Below, in pieces: positions 10,870 through 22,145 of a stretch of 64,000 bases of DNA. The number at the start of each line of letters is the position of its first letter. Within the stretch, counting starts at the first letter, position 1. The notes beneath the pieces are model-generated. The model had not been told where the DNA came from. It made no database searches and saw nothing but the letters and a program-made list of their open reading frames with translations. The position numbers were made by a program, and so were the translations under genes. This DNA comes from Bromus sterilis (taxonomy: Eukaryota > Streptophyta > Magnoliopsida > Poales > Poaceae), in contig OX465600.1 in assembly GCA_950022295.1 (NCBI GenBank), positions 305,608,031-305,672,030 on the forward strand, given 5' to 3'.

Positions 10870-13800
10870 GAGGTTCGGGATCTCTGCCGCTGGCACCTGC
10901 GATCGATTCCGTCGCACTCTGCCACGTCGTTGTGAAGTTCGCCGCACTCGCCGTCAAATTCCGCTGGGAGCTAAGGCTCCGTCGCATCGATCTACCGCCG
11001 CAAGATTGTCACGCGCCGGCACCGGGGCCGCTTGCTCCAGATAGATTTACTCACCCGGTGCCGCCGAACTTCTCCGCCTGGCACCGTCGCTGCAATCACC
11101 CGAACTGCAGCAGTTTATTCGTCGTGTCAATTTTCGTCCACTGTCGCCGGACGCCAGCCGACGAGGCTATCCGCTGCTGCAAGCCGCCGGTCTTCGACGC
11201 CCTCTGCTGCTTTCGATCATCCGCTGTTGCTAAGTCGCTGGCCATCGACGTCGTACACAAGCTAGTTCACTGCTTGGAATTGATCAGGAACTACAAATTA
11301 CTGAAATTAGATGGCCTGGTCTGTTCGAATCACTGCCACCGCATGAGATTATTTTTTTGTCGTTGGAATCTCGCGTACGTCGGATCAATCTGTGCCTGCA
11401 GGGCAGACAAGATTCTGCTGCACCACTCATCCCCACGCCAGCCCTGCTTTATCCGGCCACGGCGACAAATCCTGATGGTTCCACGGCCACTTGTTCCCGT
11501 GTGATATTTGTCTGCTTGGTATTACGCCTAAATAAAATCGATGGAAGCTAATCAGTACACCAAATCTGAGAAGAAATTTGGGTTAATTAATGGTTGGTGG
11601 CTGCAAGAATCGAGTTGCTTCCAGGATTTTTGTTTGATCTGGCTGTATAGTTCAAACTGCAGTTGGCCAAGGAAACCTGAGGAAAACTATTGCGTACGGG
11701 GTGAGAAAGTTAATCCTTCTCCAGTTTACGCTGTGGTCCACACGCTCGTGGCGCGGAAGGAAGAAACTTGGTTGCTGTTTTACAATTCATTTGATCAGGC
11801 GCACTACTCTTGCTGGATCGCATCTAGTTGATCAAGGAGTACTACTATTTGCTGGATCGGAATAAATCAGACCAATTATTACATGGACATCGCTATTGGT
11901 GATTTCTTTTTTCTTCTTCGTTCGTGTACTCGCCAAATCCTCTGTCTGAGGTTGCTGCTGCTACGAATTTGCCAAGCCGAACGAGCTAGCTGCTCGGAAA
12001 CTGAAGACATACCATCGCCAACTGCACGACCAACTTGTCGGCCGGAAGATCCACCTGCGCCTGTGCGGAAGCGCTTGCTATGAGGGAAGGAATGCTAATT
12101 ACGAATCCTACCTAGTATCTAATAATTTATTTTGATTGTTAATTAATGGACTAACTTGTTTGGTTGCTAATCCAGTGCATGTAAAACATAGCAAGGAAAA
12201 GATGTCTACTCCTTGGAAGTAATTTAGGAGGACTCCGGATTATAATTGCGTGGATGGACTGTACCAAGCAAATAGTTAAATACTGGAAATGCTATGGTGG
12301 AAATATTGTCCAGAAAATTACACATAACTTGGAAAGGTATTTTAAAGAAGTATTATTATTAAGCATCACTTGTGTATGGAGGAAAATGAGGGTCACTCCG
12401 AGGACAAGGAAATTTGCTCTTCAGTTGCCGTAACTTTATTGGCATGCAACAATTTCAAAGGAAAATTTATGAACATTGGATTGGAAATTATGCTATGAAA
12501 CTTCCTGGTGGAGGAAAATTATTATTGTGATAGGACAATCTGTGCAACTTCAGTGAGAAGAGGTTGGTTTATTATTCTATCTTGGAATCTGTTGACTATA
12601 TTATACTATTTGGAAAAGGAAGAATGGAAGTATTGCTCAATATTAAAATTAGTGCATTATTGAATTTTACACAATGGTCTCTTCTTTCTTGATGGCCCAT
12701 TGGAAGTTGGCAACCCAAATTATTATTTGGGGAAGATAACTCCACGGAGAGGAATACCGACAATGGGAACACATGCTTGGAATTTTATTATTGATGGTAT
12801 TTACGACTTGGCCTTATTCTATAAATAAAATTACGAGGCTTTATTAATTCTGAAATTCTAAACTTCAGTGGGAGGACTATGGTACTTCATCAACATATAA
12901 TTACGAAGGTCTTTGTTGTATTAGTATCTCATACTGAAGTGGAAGATCAGATCATCAAAGGATTTAAAAGTTTGAAAACTAATTGGTGGGGGAAGTACAC
13001 TTCGGAAATATTTATTGAAACTAAGGTAATGAGCATGGAATAATTCACCTTTCTCTGATGTCATGCACTCCATGGCTGAATGGAGGAATACCAACTCTCG
13101 GTTATCCCCTTGATTATGTGGAAAAGAATCACATACTACTATTTTTGCCTAGTAAGTCATTACCTATCACAATCACTATTTATTTTCCTGAACTGGAAGG
13201 AAGTATTATATTTATATTTTTGGTAGTATGGAATTGGAAAGATTGTTTACTACATAGAACACCAAGTTGTTTTTAATTTTTATTTACCTATTCTATTGGA
13301 TCAAATCTTATTTCACTTTATGATCTATACAAAAGGTAAATTGGTGGAAAGTAGGAATATGATATTTTATGATGATTACAAGTAGTCATATTGGAATTTT
13401 ATATGTGCTAAACTCAAAGGAAGACACAAGTGAAACTCCCAACACTAACATGCTTAGGAAAAGCGGGAGGAATTATCCCGACACTAACATGTTTAGGAAA
13501 AGTGGGAGGAATTAAAACGAAACATCATATCTTGGCTATAATTGTCTATTTTTGTTTTGAGGAAGTCACTCTCTATATAAGAGGAAATACTACCTAAACT
13601 TGTTACTAATGTTAACTATGGGTGGAATCATTCCGGGAAGGAATAAACTCAATGACGAGGAATAAAAATTTGTGAACTTCTTATTTTACCAAACAACCGC
13701 AGTCTTGTAGGTTGTAAATGGATTTACTTACAAGGAAGTTTAATGTAACATGCTTACTGGAAATTACAAGGCTAAGCTTGTTGTCTAATACTTTACATAA

Positions 13801-14833
13801 AGGAAATGTTTATACTTTGGTGGAAACTATGGAATTTAGAGGTGGGAATAAAGACATGGTTTGCTAATTGAATAGATCAATTCATATTGTTTGGAACAAG
13901 CTTCACATCAATGGCATGTCAGGTCATTTGATTTTATTAATGATGGAAGACATCATATACAAAGGTTAGTGTTAATTTTTTTTGTTAATACTATATGTGC
14001 TAACTGTGTTATTATTGTTTTTAAACATCATGTTGATGGAAGTGAAAGCTTGGTTCGGTTCGAACTTTCGTATGGAAGGTATGTTGAATCTTCCAATGTT
14101 TTGGGAGTGAAATTACATAGAGAATTTTTTGATATATTTTTCTATGGAAAACTGCAAATCTGTCAAGCACCTTTTGGTAAAGAGAATGATACTCTGCGAG
14201 GAATTATATTTGAACTCGTGAGGACAAAGGAAGAGTAATTTTCATACCACAATTATTGTGGGACATTACACGTGCGACCTGAACTTAGCCATGCCACTTT
14301 AATTGTTGCTATTTCGATTAGCATGGAAAGAAATTTGCTGGAACTATTAGAAAATGGAATATGAATCAAATAAAGATTGTTGGAATAACATTACAAAAAC
14401 TTGTTGCGCAATGTCAAGGAAAAATGAATTATTCATGGATTTTTTTTAAGCAACGAGGATACACACTTGTGCTAGTTGTTTTAGCAAGAGGAATCACACA
14501 AAAGGTAATATATTTATTTTATTTTATACTAATGTTCATTTTTCATGTCTTTATGTTGTAGAAAGGAAGCATGATTTTGTTTATTTATGATTATGAAAAC
14601 TTTGATGCATGTCAAGCATTGAAGGAATGCATATGGCTAAGGAAATTTCTTGTTGAACATAAGGCCGTGAAAAGGTGCATCATAACCTGTTACTTTGTGA
14701 TAATATGACTCCAAAATTCACATAGTTTATATATGAAACATGAATGCATTGAAGGAAGGAACTAGGCTCTAACCATGTTAATCGAGTAGGAATTCACTTT
14801 GTTGAAATAAAATGTTTTCAGCCAAGTGGGAGA
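10870..14833 (+). other. interior of the 5.0-kb element, largely non-coding
   Basis: About 4 kb with no long recognisable frame. The first kilobase is GC-rich with a 190-codon open frame that I cannot relate to any family. The rest is AT-rich and unusually dense in the tetramer GGAA on the plus strand (about 17 in roughly 540 bp from 12181). A 115-codon frame at 13891-14238 has faint copia reverse-transcriptase likeness at its start only. Confidence 0.6.
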
Positions 14834-15362
14834 TGTAGGAATTTCTGTCTTGCAACATTTTGTATAGCTACTACATTTTTCGGAATTAAACTTCAGTGTG
14901 GAAGTATCATGGAAATAACAGGGAATTAATGATGTGGAATTGTACGTAAGGAAATACACTTAAGGAAGCCGATACGACTATACTGGAACACAGTGTATAT
15001 GGATATGCTGGAATTGTACCCGGGAACAGTATAGTGTGGAATGCCAGGTTGTCCATAGGATTGGCTCTATGGATTGTTAAAGCCTGCGAGTTTGATTTTG
15101 TATTCAAACTCGGCGCATGACTCACACATGCGTGTATGGGACCTAATTGATTAACAGTATTTGGACTCGGTAACCGACTGTTGATTATTGTGGTTGGTTT
15201 AACAAGTCACGAGTCCTAACTGGAAACAGATTGAAATATCTGGAACTTGGAGTCTATATAAGGTCCCACCCTCTAGCCTCAATATGCATTGTGAGCGGCA
15301 CCACCGATTAGGCAGAGGAATAGAGGGTAGCCCGTTTAGCTCCAAACCCTAAATTTCCAACA
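14834..15362 (+). repeat. right LTR of the 5.0-kb element
   Basis: 529 bp, about 99% identical to the left LTR. The differences include gtacccggg against atacccgag and gactcacac against gactcagac. It is followed directly by the target duplication ggcct. Confidence 0.92.
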
Positions 15363-15835
15363 GGCCTCGACCTCTTCCATTATGTGAACGTAGAGAGGGC
15401 CACCACTTATGCACTTGACAAGCTTCTTGAAGAAGTCGAGCGTCTCCTTGTTAGTGAGTTCTCCCTGCACCAAACGCTTGGATCGCAGCTCGTGCACGTC
15501 CTCCTCCCGATCCATGAGCATCGCGAGGACAACAAGGTAGGAGCAGACGACTGCCTTACTTTGACGAGCACCTGCTGCCATGCCCAAGCATACCTCGAAA
15601 GCCACCATGTTGACAAGCCAGCAAGACCTTATGTCGTCCAGCAACAGCGGCGCCAGGAAGATCTCGGCAGAGAGGAATCCTTTCTTGATGCCTGTGTCCA
15701 TGAACTTCGATGTCTTGCCGGCTGTCAGCTTGATGCCAATCTCTGCAAGATCAATGGCGCTAATGTTGGAATTAACCACGATGTTAATTTCCTTTCTGAG
15801 GTATGTGTCCGTGTAGGATACGACCAAGGAGTCCT

Positions 15836-16150
15836 GTCCGGTTCGGGCTAGGATCAGTCATCAAATAGGTTACGTGCTAGGCTAGCTATGATGCTATATA
15901 TGTGAGTCCTGTGTACCCCTTGTAAGCTGTACCGGCAGAACTCAGATTAATAGAAAATATTTCAACAGGGTCGACATGGCCCTGTAGCTATAACCCGGCG
16001 TATTGCACTCGCATGTTCTGTTAGCTTTGATCAACGCATCCAGCGGCTTGTTAATTCTATACGTGCAGTGCTAGCTTCCGGGGAATCCATCCAGCTGATT
16101 GCTCCTTGTGGTGTGCTAGTGTTGTACGTGCGTGTCTCTGCTGATCATCG
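15836..16150. other. unidentified insertion within the DUF247 pseudogene
   Basis: About 300 bp separates the two conserved DUF247 segments and carries no DUF247 motif. Its bases ctgtgtaccccttgtaagct and an agattaatagaaaat stretch look like the promoter-distal end of a copia LTR, so a solo LTR is possible. Boundaries and target duplication could not be fixed. Confidence 0.4.
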
Positions 16151-16690
16151 TCCTAGTCGATCGTTTAGCCCGTCGTCGGAAAGTACTCGACGTCGGGCCT
16201 GGGCCAACAGCTAATACTCTTCGACATAGACCTAAAACAATCTGGATCAGACAGGGGCACGCTATTATGTATCCTTCCAGCTTTGTAGAACAGGAGGATG
16301 CCAAGAAGATGCGGCGGCATGTAGCTAGCATCCAGGACAACTGGTCTCCTATCCATGTCCCCTCGGATTTGGAGCGTGCGCCGATGAACTTCTCCACGGG
16401 CACAGGACTGAATATCCTTAAGGTTTCAACCACCAGCCAGGGAAGTTGATTCTCAAGCACCATTATGTCATTGCTGATGCAAGCCTGGTTCGACTCGAAG
16501 CAGGACAGTAACGAGGGAGGCAGCCTGCCACGACCCGTATGCATGAGCATATACTGCAGCAAGAAGCAACCATCAATGAACATCATATCTGCAAATGCAG
16601 TGTCTCCTACGTTGACCTCGGCGTCCTTGGTGTCATAGAACTCAAACGATTTCCTCTTAAAGTCAATGCTATGAGCTCCAACGAATAATA

Positions 16691-16929
16691 AATTCCTAAA
16701 GCCAGAACAGCAAGACAGCAAGTCATGAGCTGGGTTCAAGTAAAGAATATGATACATGTTAAAAATGATCACATTCACATGTATAAAACTTGGTTCAATA
16801 CATCCCTCACAAAAACATTGCCTTCTAAAAGTTGCAACAAGTTTTTTGACTTGTTGTTACCGTGGACAAAAGAGGTGGAAAGGTAGATTGCAAGAACTAA
16901 AATTCTAAAAGCTTGGCAAAATTTAGACC
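16691..16929. other. intergenic, nothing recognised
   Basis: Between the truncated DUF247 start and the retroposon fragment. The minus-strand open frame extends here to 16778, but these residues have no DUF247 likeness. Confidence 0.4.
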
Positions 16930-17219
16930 AGCAGCAGGGTGGTGGGCGCTAGGGTGGTGTGCTCCGGAGCGCTCGGGAAGATGGGTGGGATCGGGAGAAA
17001 TCCCTCTCGGCTTGGCCGACCCCGACGCGGTGTCGCCTGGGGGTGACGCCAAACCTTCTTGAAGGGCGTTGGGCGCCACCCTTCCCTTCTCCTTGTCGTG
17101 TACCGGGGGAAACTCGTGCAACAGTGTCGTCATCGTCGCATCCCTTCTTGAAGGTGTTGCGTGGTACCTGTGCTTCGGAGTCGGAGCTTAACGGATGTTT
17201 CGGTGGGTGCTATGGTCGC
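16930..17219 (+). mobile_element. retroposon fragment, second copy
   Basis: About 285 bp that matches 7046-7331 with only a handful of substitutions (roughly 97%). The match ends abruptly at tatggtcgc (17219), where different sequence (TGTAAGGCCCG) begins, so a later insertion or rearrangement cut this copy. Confidence 0.75.
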
Positions 17220-18299
17220 TGTAAGGCCCGATATGCGGTACTGTTCCAAATCTATATGTTTCCATTCAGATCCGGGGACGAAGCACATATCAGTCCCACC
17301 GCGACATATCACATAACCATATGCCCCGGATTTCCAACATGATATCACAACATTACAGATACAAGGATACAACATCTCATACTGTCGGCATACAACTTCC
17401 TCAAATACAATACAACAGCGGAAAATACATGTCTGGGTACAGACTACAAGCAAATGCCTAGTGGCAAAGAGAAAAACATCGATCCTCATAACTACATGGG
17501 TCCAGGCCCTCCGCCGGGATCCGCCTAACTAGTCGTCGTCGAGTCTCCACGTGAAACGTCGATCACCATACCTGTTGTCGATCAAGAACCCTGAAAAGAG
17601 TTTGGGGATAGTATCATGAGTACAGAAGTACTTAGCATCCAACTGTAGTGGTCAACTGACCCAGCAAGGACTTCATCACTCGTTATTCTAGGACAACTAG
17701 TAGTTTACGGTAAGGATGGGGTAAGTGGTGAGGTTGCTGCCGCACTAGCATTTATGAAGTGGCTAACGATCTAGAGAGTAAGGTAAGAAGCCAAGCATTC
17801 GATGAGGAATCGCCTCCAACAAGTCTTGCTATCAACTACTTACGCAAGCATAACACCTATCCTATCCTTGTCCTCCTCTTCGCATCCCGACGAAGAAGAA
17901 GCAGTCAAGGCACACACACGTTTGATCAATTTATAGTTATGATTATCTCAGTTGTTGTTTTCTATGAACAAGGAGTAGGTCTCAAGTCGTCCATAACCGT
18001 GGACACGGCTTCTCGAAAAAAAATTAACCCTGCAGGGGTGTACCAACTGCCCATTACAAGGCTCCGCACGCACACCCATCTCTCTCGGTTGCTACCCATT
18101 ATAAGCAACAACTTTATGATCTAGTTCCGAGAGTTCCAAGAGGTCCGCAAAGATGAGATAGGAAAAAGTTGCTAACCTTTGTGAACACTTGGATGTAGAT
18201 GGGTTTCTTCAAATCTTCACAAATCTTGGCAACAATGGAGTTTGAGCTCGAGAATAGAGAGAAGAGGAAATGAGAACAGAGAAAGATGAGCTTGGGACC
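17220..18299. other. unclassified repeat-like sequence
   Basis: Starts TGTAAGGCCCG and runs about 1.1 kb without recognised coding sequence. The 121-codon frame at 17759-18124 has no recognisable domain. It may be the interior of the CACTA element ending at 18645, or a separate LTR-type fragment. Confidence 0.35.
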
Positions 18300-18645
18300 G
18301 TGCTGGGGACGAAGCTCACTATATAGTGGTATATTTAGTACCGGTTGGTGCTACAAACCGGTACTAAAGGGGTGCCACTAGTACCGGCTGGTAGTACCAA
18401 CCGGTACTAAAGAGCTCGCGGGGCCCCCGGTCCAACGGCAACCTGACAGCACCACCTATAGTACCGGCTGGTAGTACCAACCGGTACTAAAGGGTGTTGT
18501 CAGGTTGTCGTTGGACCGGGGGCCCACCGCATGAACCGGTACTAAAGCCCCGACCTCACGAACCAGTACTACTGGGCCAGTAGTACCGGTTCGTGGTCGA
18601 ACCGTGACCTTTGCTCAGGATCAAAGGCATGTTTTCTACTAGTGA
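18300..18645. mobile_element. CACTA terminus with subterminal repeats
   Basis: The bases ttttctactagtg (18633-18645) are the complement of the CACTA end CACTAGTAGAAAA. Ahead of it are repeated tagtaccggttggt / accaaccggtactaaag motifs in both orientations, the subterminal array. The matching left end was not found, so the element is truncated or rearranged. The same family ends at 56522. Confidence 0.8.
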
Positions 18646-19042
18646 TGCCATCTTTGCAGTATATGTTAAACTATCTGGTGACAGTCAACAAAGTTTGTCC
18701 ATAGGTACTAGAGATGATTGATGTGCCTACCTATGAATCAGCTGGTTGCGAGTTCATACAGATAAGAGTAACACAATATATGTTGGGATCTTGACTCGTA
18801 GAGGCTGATTTTGTAGTAATTAATTCAGTATATGTATTCAAACTGTATAGACTTTCTTCCTCATGAGCACCTTCTTAACTACTGCACTCCTCTGTCACTG
18901 ATTAAAATTTGCTCTTGTATTACTGTTCAATACACGGATCATTTTTATAATATTGGTTGCATATTGTGTCTAAATTTTTAAATTCTTGCCAATCCATTGT
19001 AAAAATAGACGGGTGCAGCAACGCGCGCCCTCAATGATCTAG
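18646..19042 (+). mobile_element. Helitron-like 3' end (tentative)
   Basis: The sequence gggtgcagcaacgcgcgccc, a weak hairpin, is followed 13 bases later by CTAG at 19039-19042 and then T. Helitrons end with a hairpin and CTRR before a host T. A related end (hairpin with gcagcaacgcgcggg, then CTAGT) occurs at 60896. The 5' end was not identified; the preceding 390 bp hold nothing else recognised. Confidence 0.45.
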
Positions 19043-19436
19043 TACTAGATAAAGAGCGGCACTTTGTAACAGTATGTAGTACACGTGAAACATACGTACC
19101 AAACTATTTTATGAGACGAAAAACAGCGACAAAGCTTCTGTAGAGAACAACTCTAGGACCCGAGGTTGTTTATTTATACGCCGTGCTAATATATAGCACG
19201 GGATACATACAAACCACGTAGGTTTCACACAAACGATACACTTACTTTCTCTTGACAAGGGAGGGATTTACGGCATATCATAACATGGTAGGTATATATA
19301 TTACGTACTCCTACCGGCTAACAAATGAATCCCAGTTTTATTGCAGCAGCATGCAGCACACTAGTAGAGTAGTAATAGCACTTAGAATTCATAGACTTCT
19401 CCTTTCAGTAGGAGTACCCCGATGGATGATGACGGA
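19043..19436. other. intergenic, lectin gene 3' flank
   Basis: No gene recognised. A short hairpin (gccgtgcta / tagcacggg) lies near 19179-19200. The part next to 19436 is presumably the 3' untranslated region of the lectin gene. Confidence 0.5.
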
Positions 19437-20087
19437 TCAGGGAAGAACATAGACACCAATGGCATCAATGATATCCCCCACACGTCCAAAGAAACCAGTG
19501 ATCTGGCCGCCGTTAGTCACCGGGACATGGAAAGAACCCCCAGAACCGACACTGCCAATTTCCACATTCTGGCCCTTGTTAGTAACAAATTTGAGAGACT
19601 TCACAACTGCAGGCACATTACCCCATCGACCATAGGTTCCTGAAATTTCCGTCACACATTCTGTGTCTTCAAGGTCTAACTGCACAAAATGAAAGACACA
19701 CATTATTTAGCCAAATTCATATATAACTAGGAGTTTGTACAGTGAAGAAGTTACAAATTTTTATTTACGGTTAAGCTGATTCACATACCGTACGTTTGTT
19801 CCCACTAGGTCCTCCCCATGCACCCTCCACATGCTGATTCCCAGCATGATCATCGTAAGTAAACTTGATAGAGTGGATTGCCTCTGCGCTAAAAACTTCC
19901 ACACGAACGAGTCGATGGGGAGAGTGTTTAATGTCGCGAGGCTGGCCTCCGGCTCCACCCCACAATCCAATCTTCACAGGCTTGCTCTGCATGCACGATC
20001 ACAAGCCAAATCAATGAAAGTATGACATGCATAACTGAAATTAAGAAGTAGTACTTGTAGTTTGTGTGTGAGTTGGGCTCAAACCAT
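19437..20087 (-). CDS. jacalin-related lectin, single domain
   Basis: A mannose-type jacalin-related lectin that binds carbohydrates through a beta-prism fold; in cereals such proteins are cytosolic or nuclear and often stress-induced. Model: ATG at 20087-20085, intron 20084-19987 (GT-AG), exon 19986-19789, intron 19788-19680 (GT-AG), exon 19679-19437 with stop. This gives 147 residues starting MSKPVKIG, like barley horcolin-type lectins. The domain shows KIGLWGGAGG at the start, WGGPSG mid-way, VTEISGTYG, and the GFFGRVGDIIDAIGVY C-terminal sugar-loop region. The frame is open throughout. An alternative start at 19992 without the first intron gives MQSKPVKIG and a similar 148-residue protein. 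No signal peptide is seen. Confidence 0.9.
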
Positions 20088-20192
20088 CTTGAAGCTAGCT
20101 CAACACAAATGAAAATAGTAGGGGGTAGTAGTATAGTAGAGTATGCTATGTGGAATATGTGGAGTTCGCTGGCCTTCATGAATAGCGAGCAT

Positions 20193-20202
20193 CCCTATAT
20201 AT
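20193..20202 (-). promoter_or_regulatory. probable TATA box of the lectin gene
   Basis: On the minus strand the bases read ATATATAGGG, about 105 bp upstream of the predicted start codon at 20087. That leaves room for a 5' leader of about 75 bases. Confidence 0.5.
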
Positions 20203-20441
20203 GGTCGAGCGCATGAACAATGCACTACCCAACCTGCTTTGTTATTGCATGCTACCACTTTGAATGCCAGCGTGCCGAACTCCTTAAGAATGAATTAGTT
20301 GGCTAGCATAACAGTTGACTACTGCATCATGCTATGATCTTACACTGATGACATTAAAAAAATGTTTCTCTACACATATCATCAATAGATAGCTAGCTAC
20401 ACAGCACGGCAGTTTACTACAGGCAGACACGGTAGCTATGA
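20203..20441. other. upstream region of the lectin gene
   Basis: About 240 bp with no repeat or gene recognised. It is the likely proximal promoter of the minus-strand lectin gene. Confidence 0.4.
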
Positions 20442-20674
20442 CCAAGGTTTTTAGTTTCGGAAACAGAAAAATTTTGCACCTCATCGAAATATGTGTAATT
20501 TCGGAAATTTCGAATATTTCAGAAATTATTTCGTATTTTTTATTTGAGTTTTCACTTAATGAATTTTAGCCTAATTGAAATTTATTTTAAAATTAGTTTG
20601 AATATGAAACAAAATTTCAGGGTTATAGATATTTCGGACCCCATCGAAAATTCGGTTGAAAATTTTAACCTTGG
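20442..20674. mobile_element. MITE with CCAAGGTT termini
   Basis: About 233 bp, AT-rich, bounded by ccaaggttttta and its near complement ttttaaccttgg. The interior repeats tttcgg and cgaaat motifs in both orientations. Flanks ctatga and ctataa may be a decayed target duplication. It lies about 240 bp upstream of the lectin TATA box. Confidence 0.65.
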
Positions 20675-21077
20675 CTATAACCTCACACACTAGTGACACC
20701 AAGAAATGCTTCTCTCTTTATAATCAAGAAAAAATGCTACAATAAAAAACTATAACCGTTTCATTTATTCGATTCTTGCATGCTGATCTTGTTTTATGGG
20801 TTTCAGCAGAAGTGTGATGCGAACATCATCAGTAATTCTATGCCGAGGAGGATAAATTAGGTTGTCCTTTGGACTTTTTTTATCCAACCTGTGGATTTCT
20901 CACGGCGTCTTAGATTGTTTGTTAGATCTTGAGCCAATGTGGTTTCATAACAAAGTACCTGTAGATTTTTTAAATAATTGTAAGTTATAAACTTTGATTG
21001 GTTTTATTAAAAAATACTCATAACATTAGATACATCATGAGGCATATTTTCTCTATATATTTGGGACGTGGTGTTTT
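20675..21077. other. intergenic, nothing recognised
   Basis: About 400 bp of AT-rich sequence without recognisable coding or repeat structure. Confidence 0.5.
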
Positions 21078-21435
21078 GGCTCTCAGGAGCACATGCCCCC
21101 AGAATAATGGTAAATTTAGGAAATGGTAAGTAAATTTTATAAATTCTGAAATTTATTTTAGATAGATGGTTTTGTTATTGTAACAGACGTGATTGAAAAA
21201 TTTCATGCAAAAAGGATTTGCAATGCTTCATCAGTGAAAAACAATAAGTGTACCCTTTGAAGCTAACATTTGTCGCTCAACTTTTTTTTTTTACAGTTAA
21301 AAATATTCAAGCTTTTCACCTGAAATTTTCCATGTAGCAATTAGATGTGACAATGAGCATGTCCAATTGTTTTCAATCTTTCTTGACATTTGCAAAATTA
21401 TTTTTGGTGCACAGGAACATGTGCTCCTGAGAACC
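21078..21435. mobile_element. MITE with GGCTCTCAGGAGCACATG termini
   Basis: The left end ggctctcaggagcacatg and the right end catgtgctcctgagaacc are inverted copies over about 18 bases. The 358-bp interior is non-coding. A gtttt repeat lies at both flanks (21073-21077 and 21436-21440), so a target duplication of at least five bases is possible. Confidence 0.7.
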
Positions 21436-22145
21436 GTTTTGGATTTCCGATATATTTGATAGTGTGTAACCATCTGGGAACAAACACCTCCCTGATAGCT
21501 ATCGGTGCACTGCACCACCCTCCTATCCACCACCCATCACTTTTCTCCCATCCAACGGCTAAGCCTTAATTGTCAATGGTCACGTACCGGCCTCTTCCTA
21601 CCCGCCATGTACGGGATGCAAAAGCTATGGAGTCTAGCAACTCTAAGTCACACACATCAATTAGGGTACGTATATACCTACGTACAATGCCATGTGAAAA
21701 AAGGAATTGAAAGCACGTTGCATTGTTTTGCATGCATACATTCCTGGCAGAAGCTAAGTACACATTGTTTATTCGTATCCCAACACCTATCGGTCATCTT
21801 TATGTTATTACTAGAAGAACATCCTGCATGTTGCGGCGAAAATCTCTATCAAAACTCTATATTATAAATTAAAAAGATATAAAATATATGTAAATAAAAG
21901 TGGATGTTATAGATAAATAATTGGTTATAATAGTGTGTAATGTAAATAGTTTGCATGTTGAGATAGATACCATAAAATATCTTAGTGGAATTTTGTTAAT
22001 GGATGACATTAAAAAAGATTGGCTATTATAGTGAATGATGTGGATAACTTTCATGTTAGGATAGATATTACAAATGCATTTTAGTGGAGTTTGTTTTATA
22101 AAAAATATAGATTTGATTCGTATCGGGTACTAGCTAGCTGAATAA
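21436..22145. other. AT-rich intergenic with a degenerate tandem duplication
   Basis: No gene. Between about 21895 and 22105 a unit of roughly 115 bp containing gtggata..ttgcatgtt..gatagata..tttagtggaattttgtt is present twice in diverged form. The complement of a related unit occurs at 60190-60510, so this is a dispersed repeat family, possibly Helitron-associated. Confidence 0.45.

Larger units (their letters stand above)
10327..15362 (+). mobile_element. 5.0-kb LTR retrotransposon in the DUF247 pseudogene
   Basis: Two 529-bp LTRs (10327-10855 and 14834-15362) flank a 4.0-kb interior. The flanking bases ggcct at 10322-10326 and 15363-15367 are a perfect 5-bp target duplication. A primer-binding-site-like tggtatcatgagc follows the left LTR and a purine run (gtgggaga) precedes the right LTR. 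The LTRs differ at about five positions, about 1%, so insertion was fairly recent. No intact gag or pol is present; a patch near 13890-13950 (LEQASHQWHVR) may be a relic of copia reverse transcriptase. Probably a non-autonomous copia-type element. Confidence 0.9.
10184..16690 (-). pseudogene. DUF247 (UPF0481) family pseudogene, interrupted
   Basis: A plant DUF247 protein, a membrane-anchored family of mostly unknown function. On the minus strand, the segment from about 16690 to 16170 shows FADMMFIDGCFLLQYML, NDIMVLENQLPWLVVETL and, after a frameshift near 16350, YMPPHLLGILLFYKAG. The segment 15830-15363 shows IDLAEIGIKLTAGKT and further conserved blocks ending EEVEA. After removal of the LTR element and one target copy, the frame continues precisely into 10321-10184 (YKLNRWMW, then a hydrophobic tail and stop at 10186-10184), the usual C-terminal membrane anchor. 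The first third of the protein is missing, and non-DUF247 DNA interrupts 15836-16150. Non-functional. Confidence 0.88.

Noticed and set aside
10932..11504. 190-codon frame after the primer-binding site of the 5.0-kb element, candidate gag
   Set aside because: No gag domain, zinc knuckle or family likeness. The GC-rich composition alone explains the open frame.
17220..18645. Complete CACTA element in this interval
   Set aside because: Only the right terminus is convincing. The left junction starts TGTAAGG and no CACTA inverted partner was seen.
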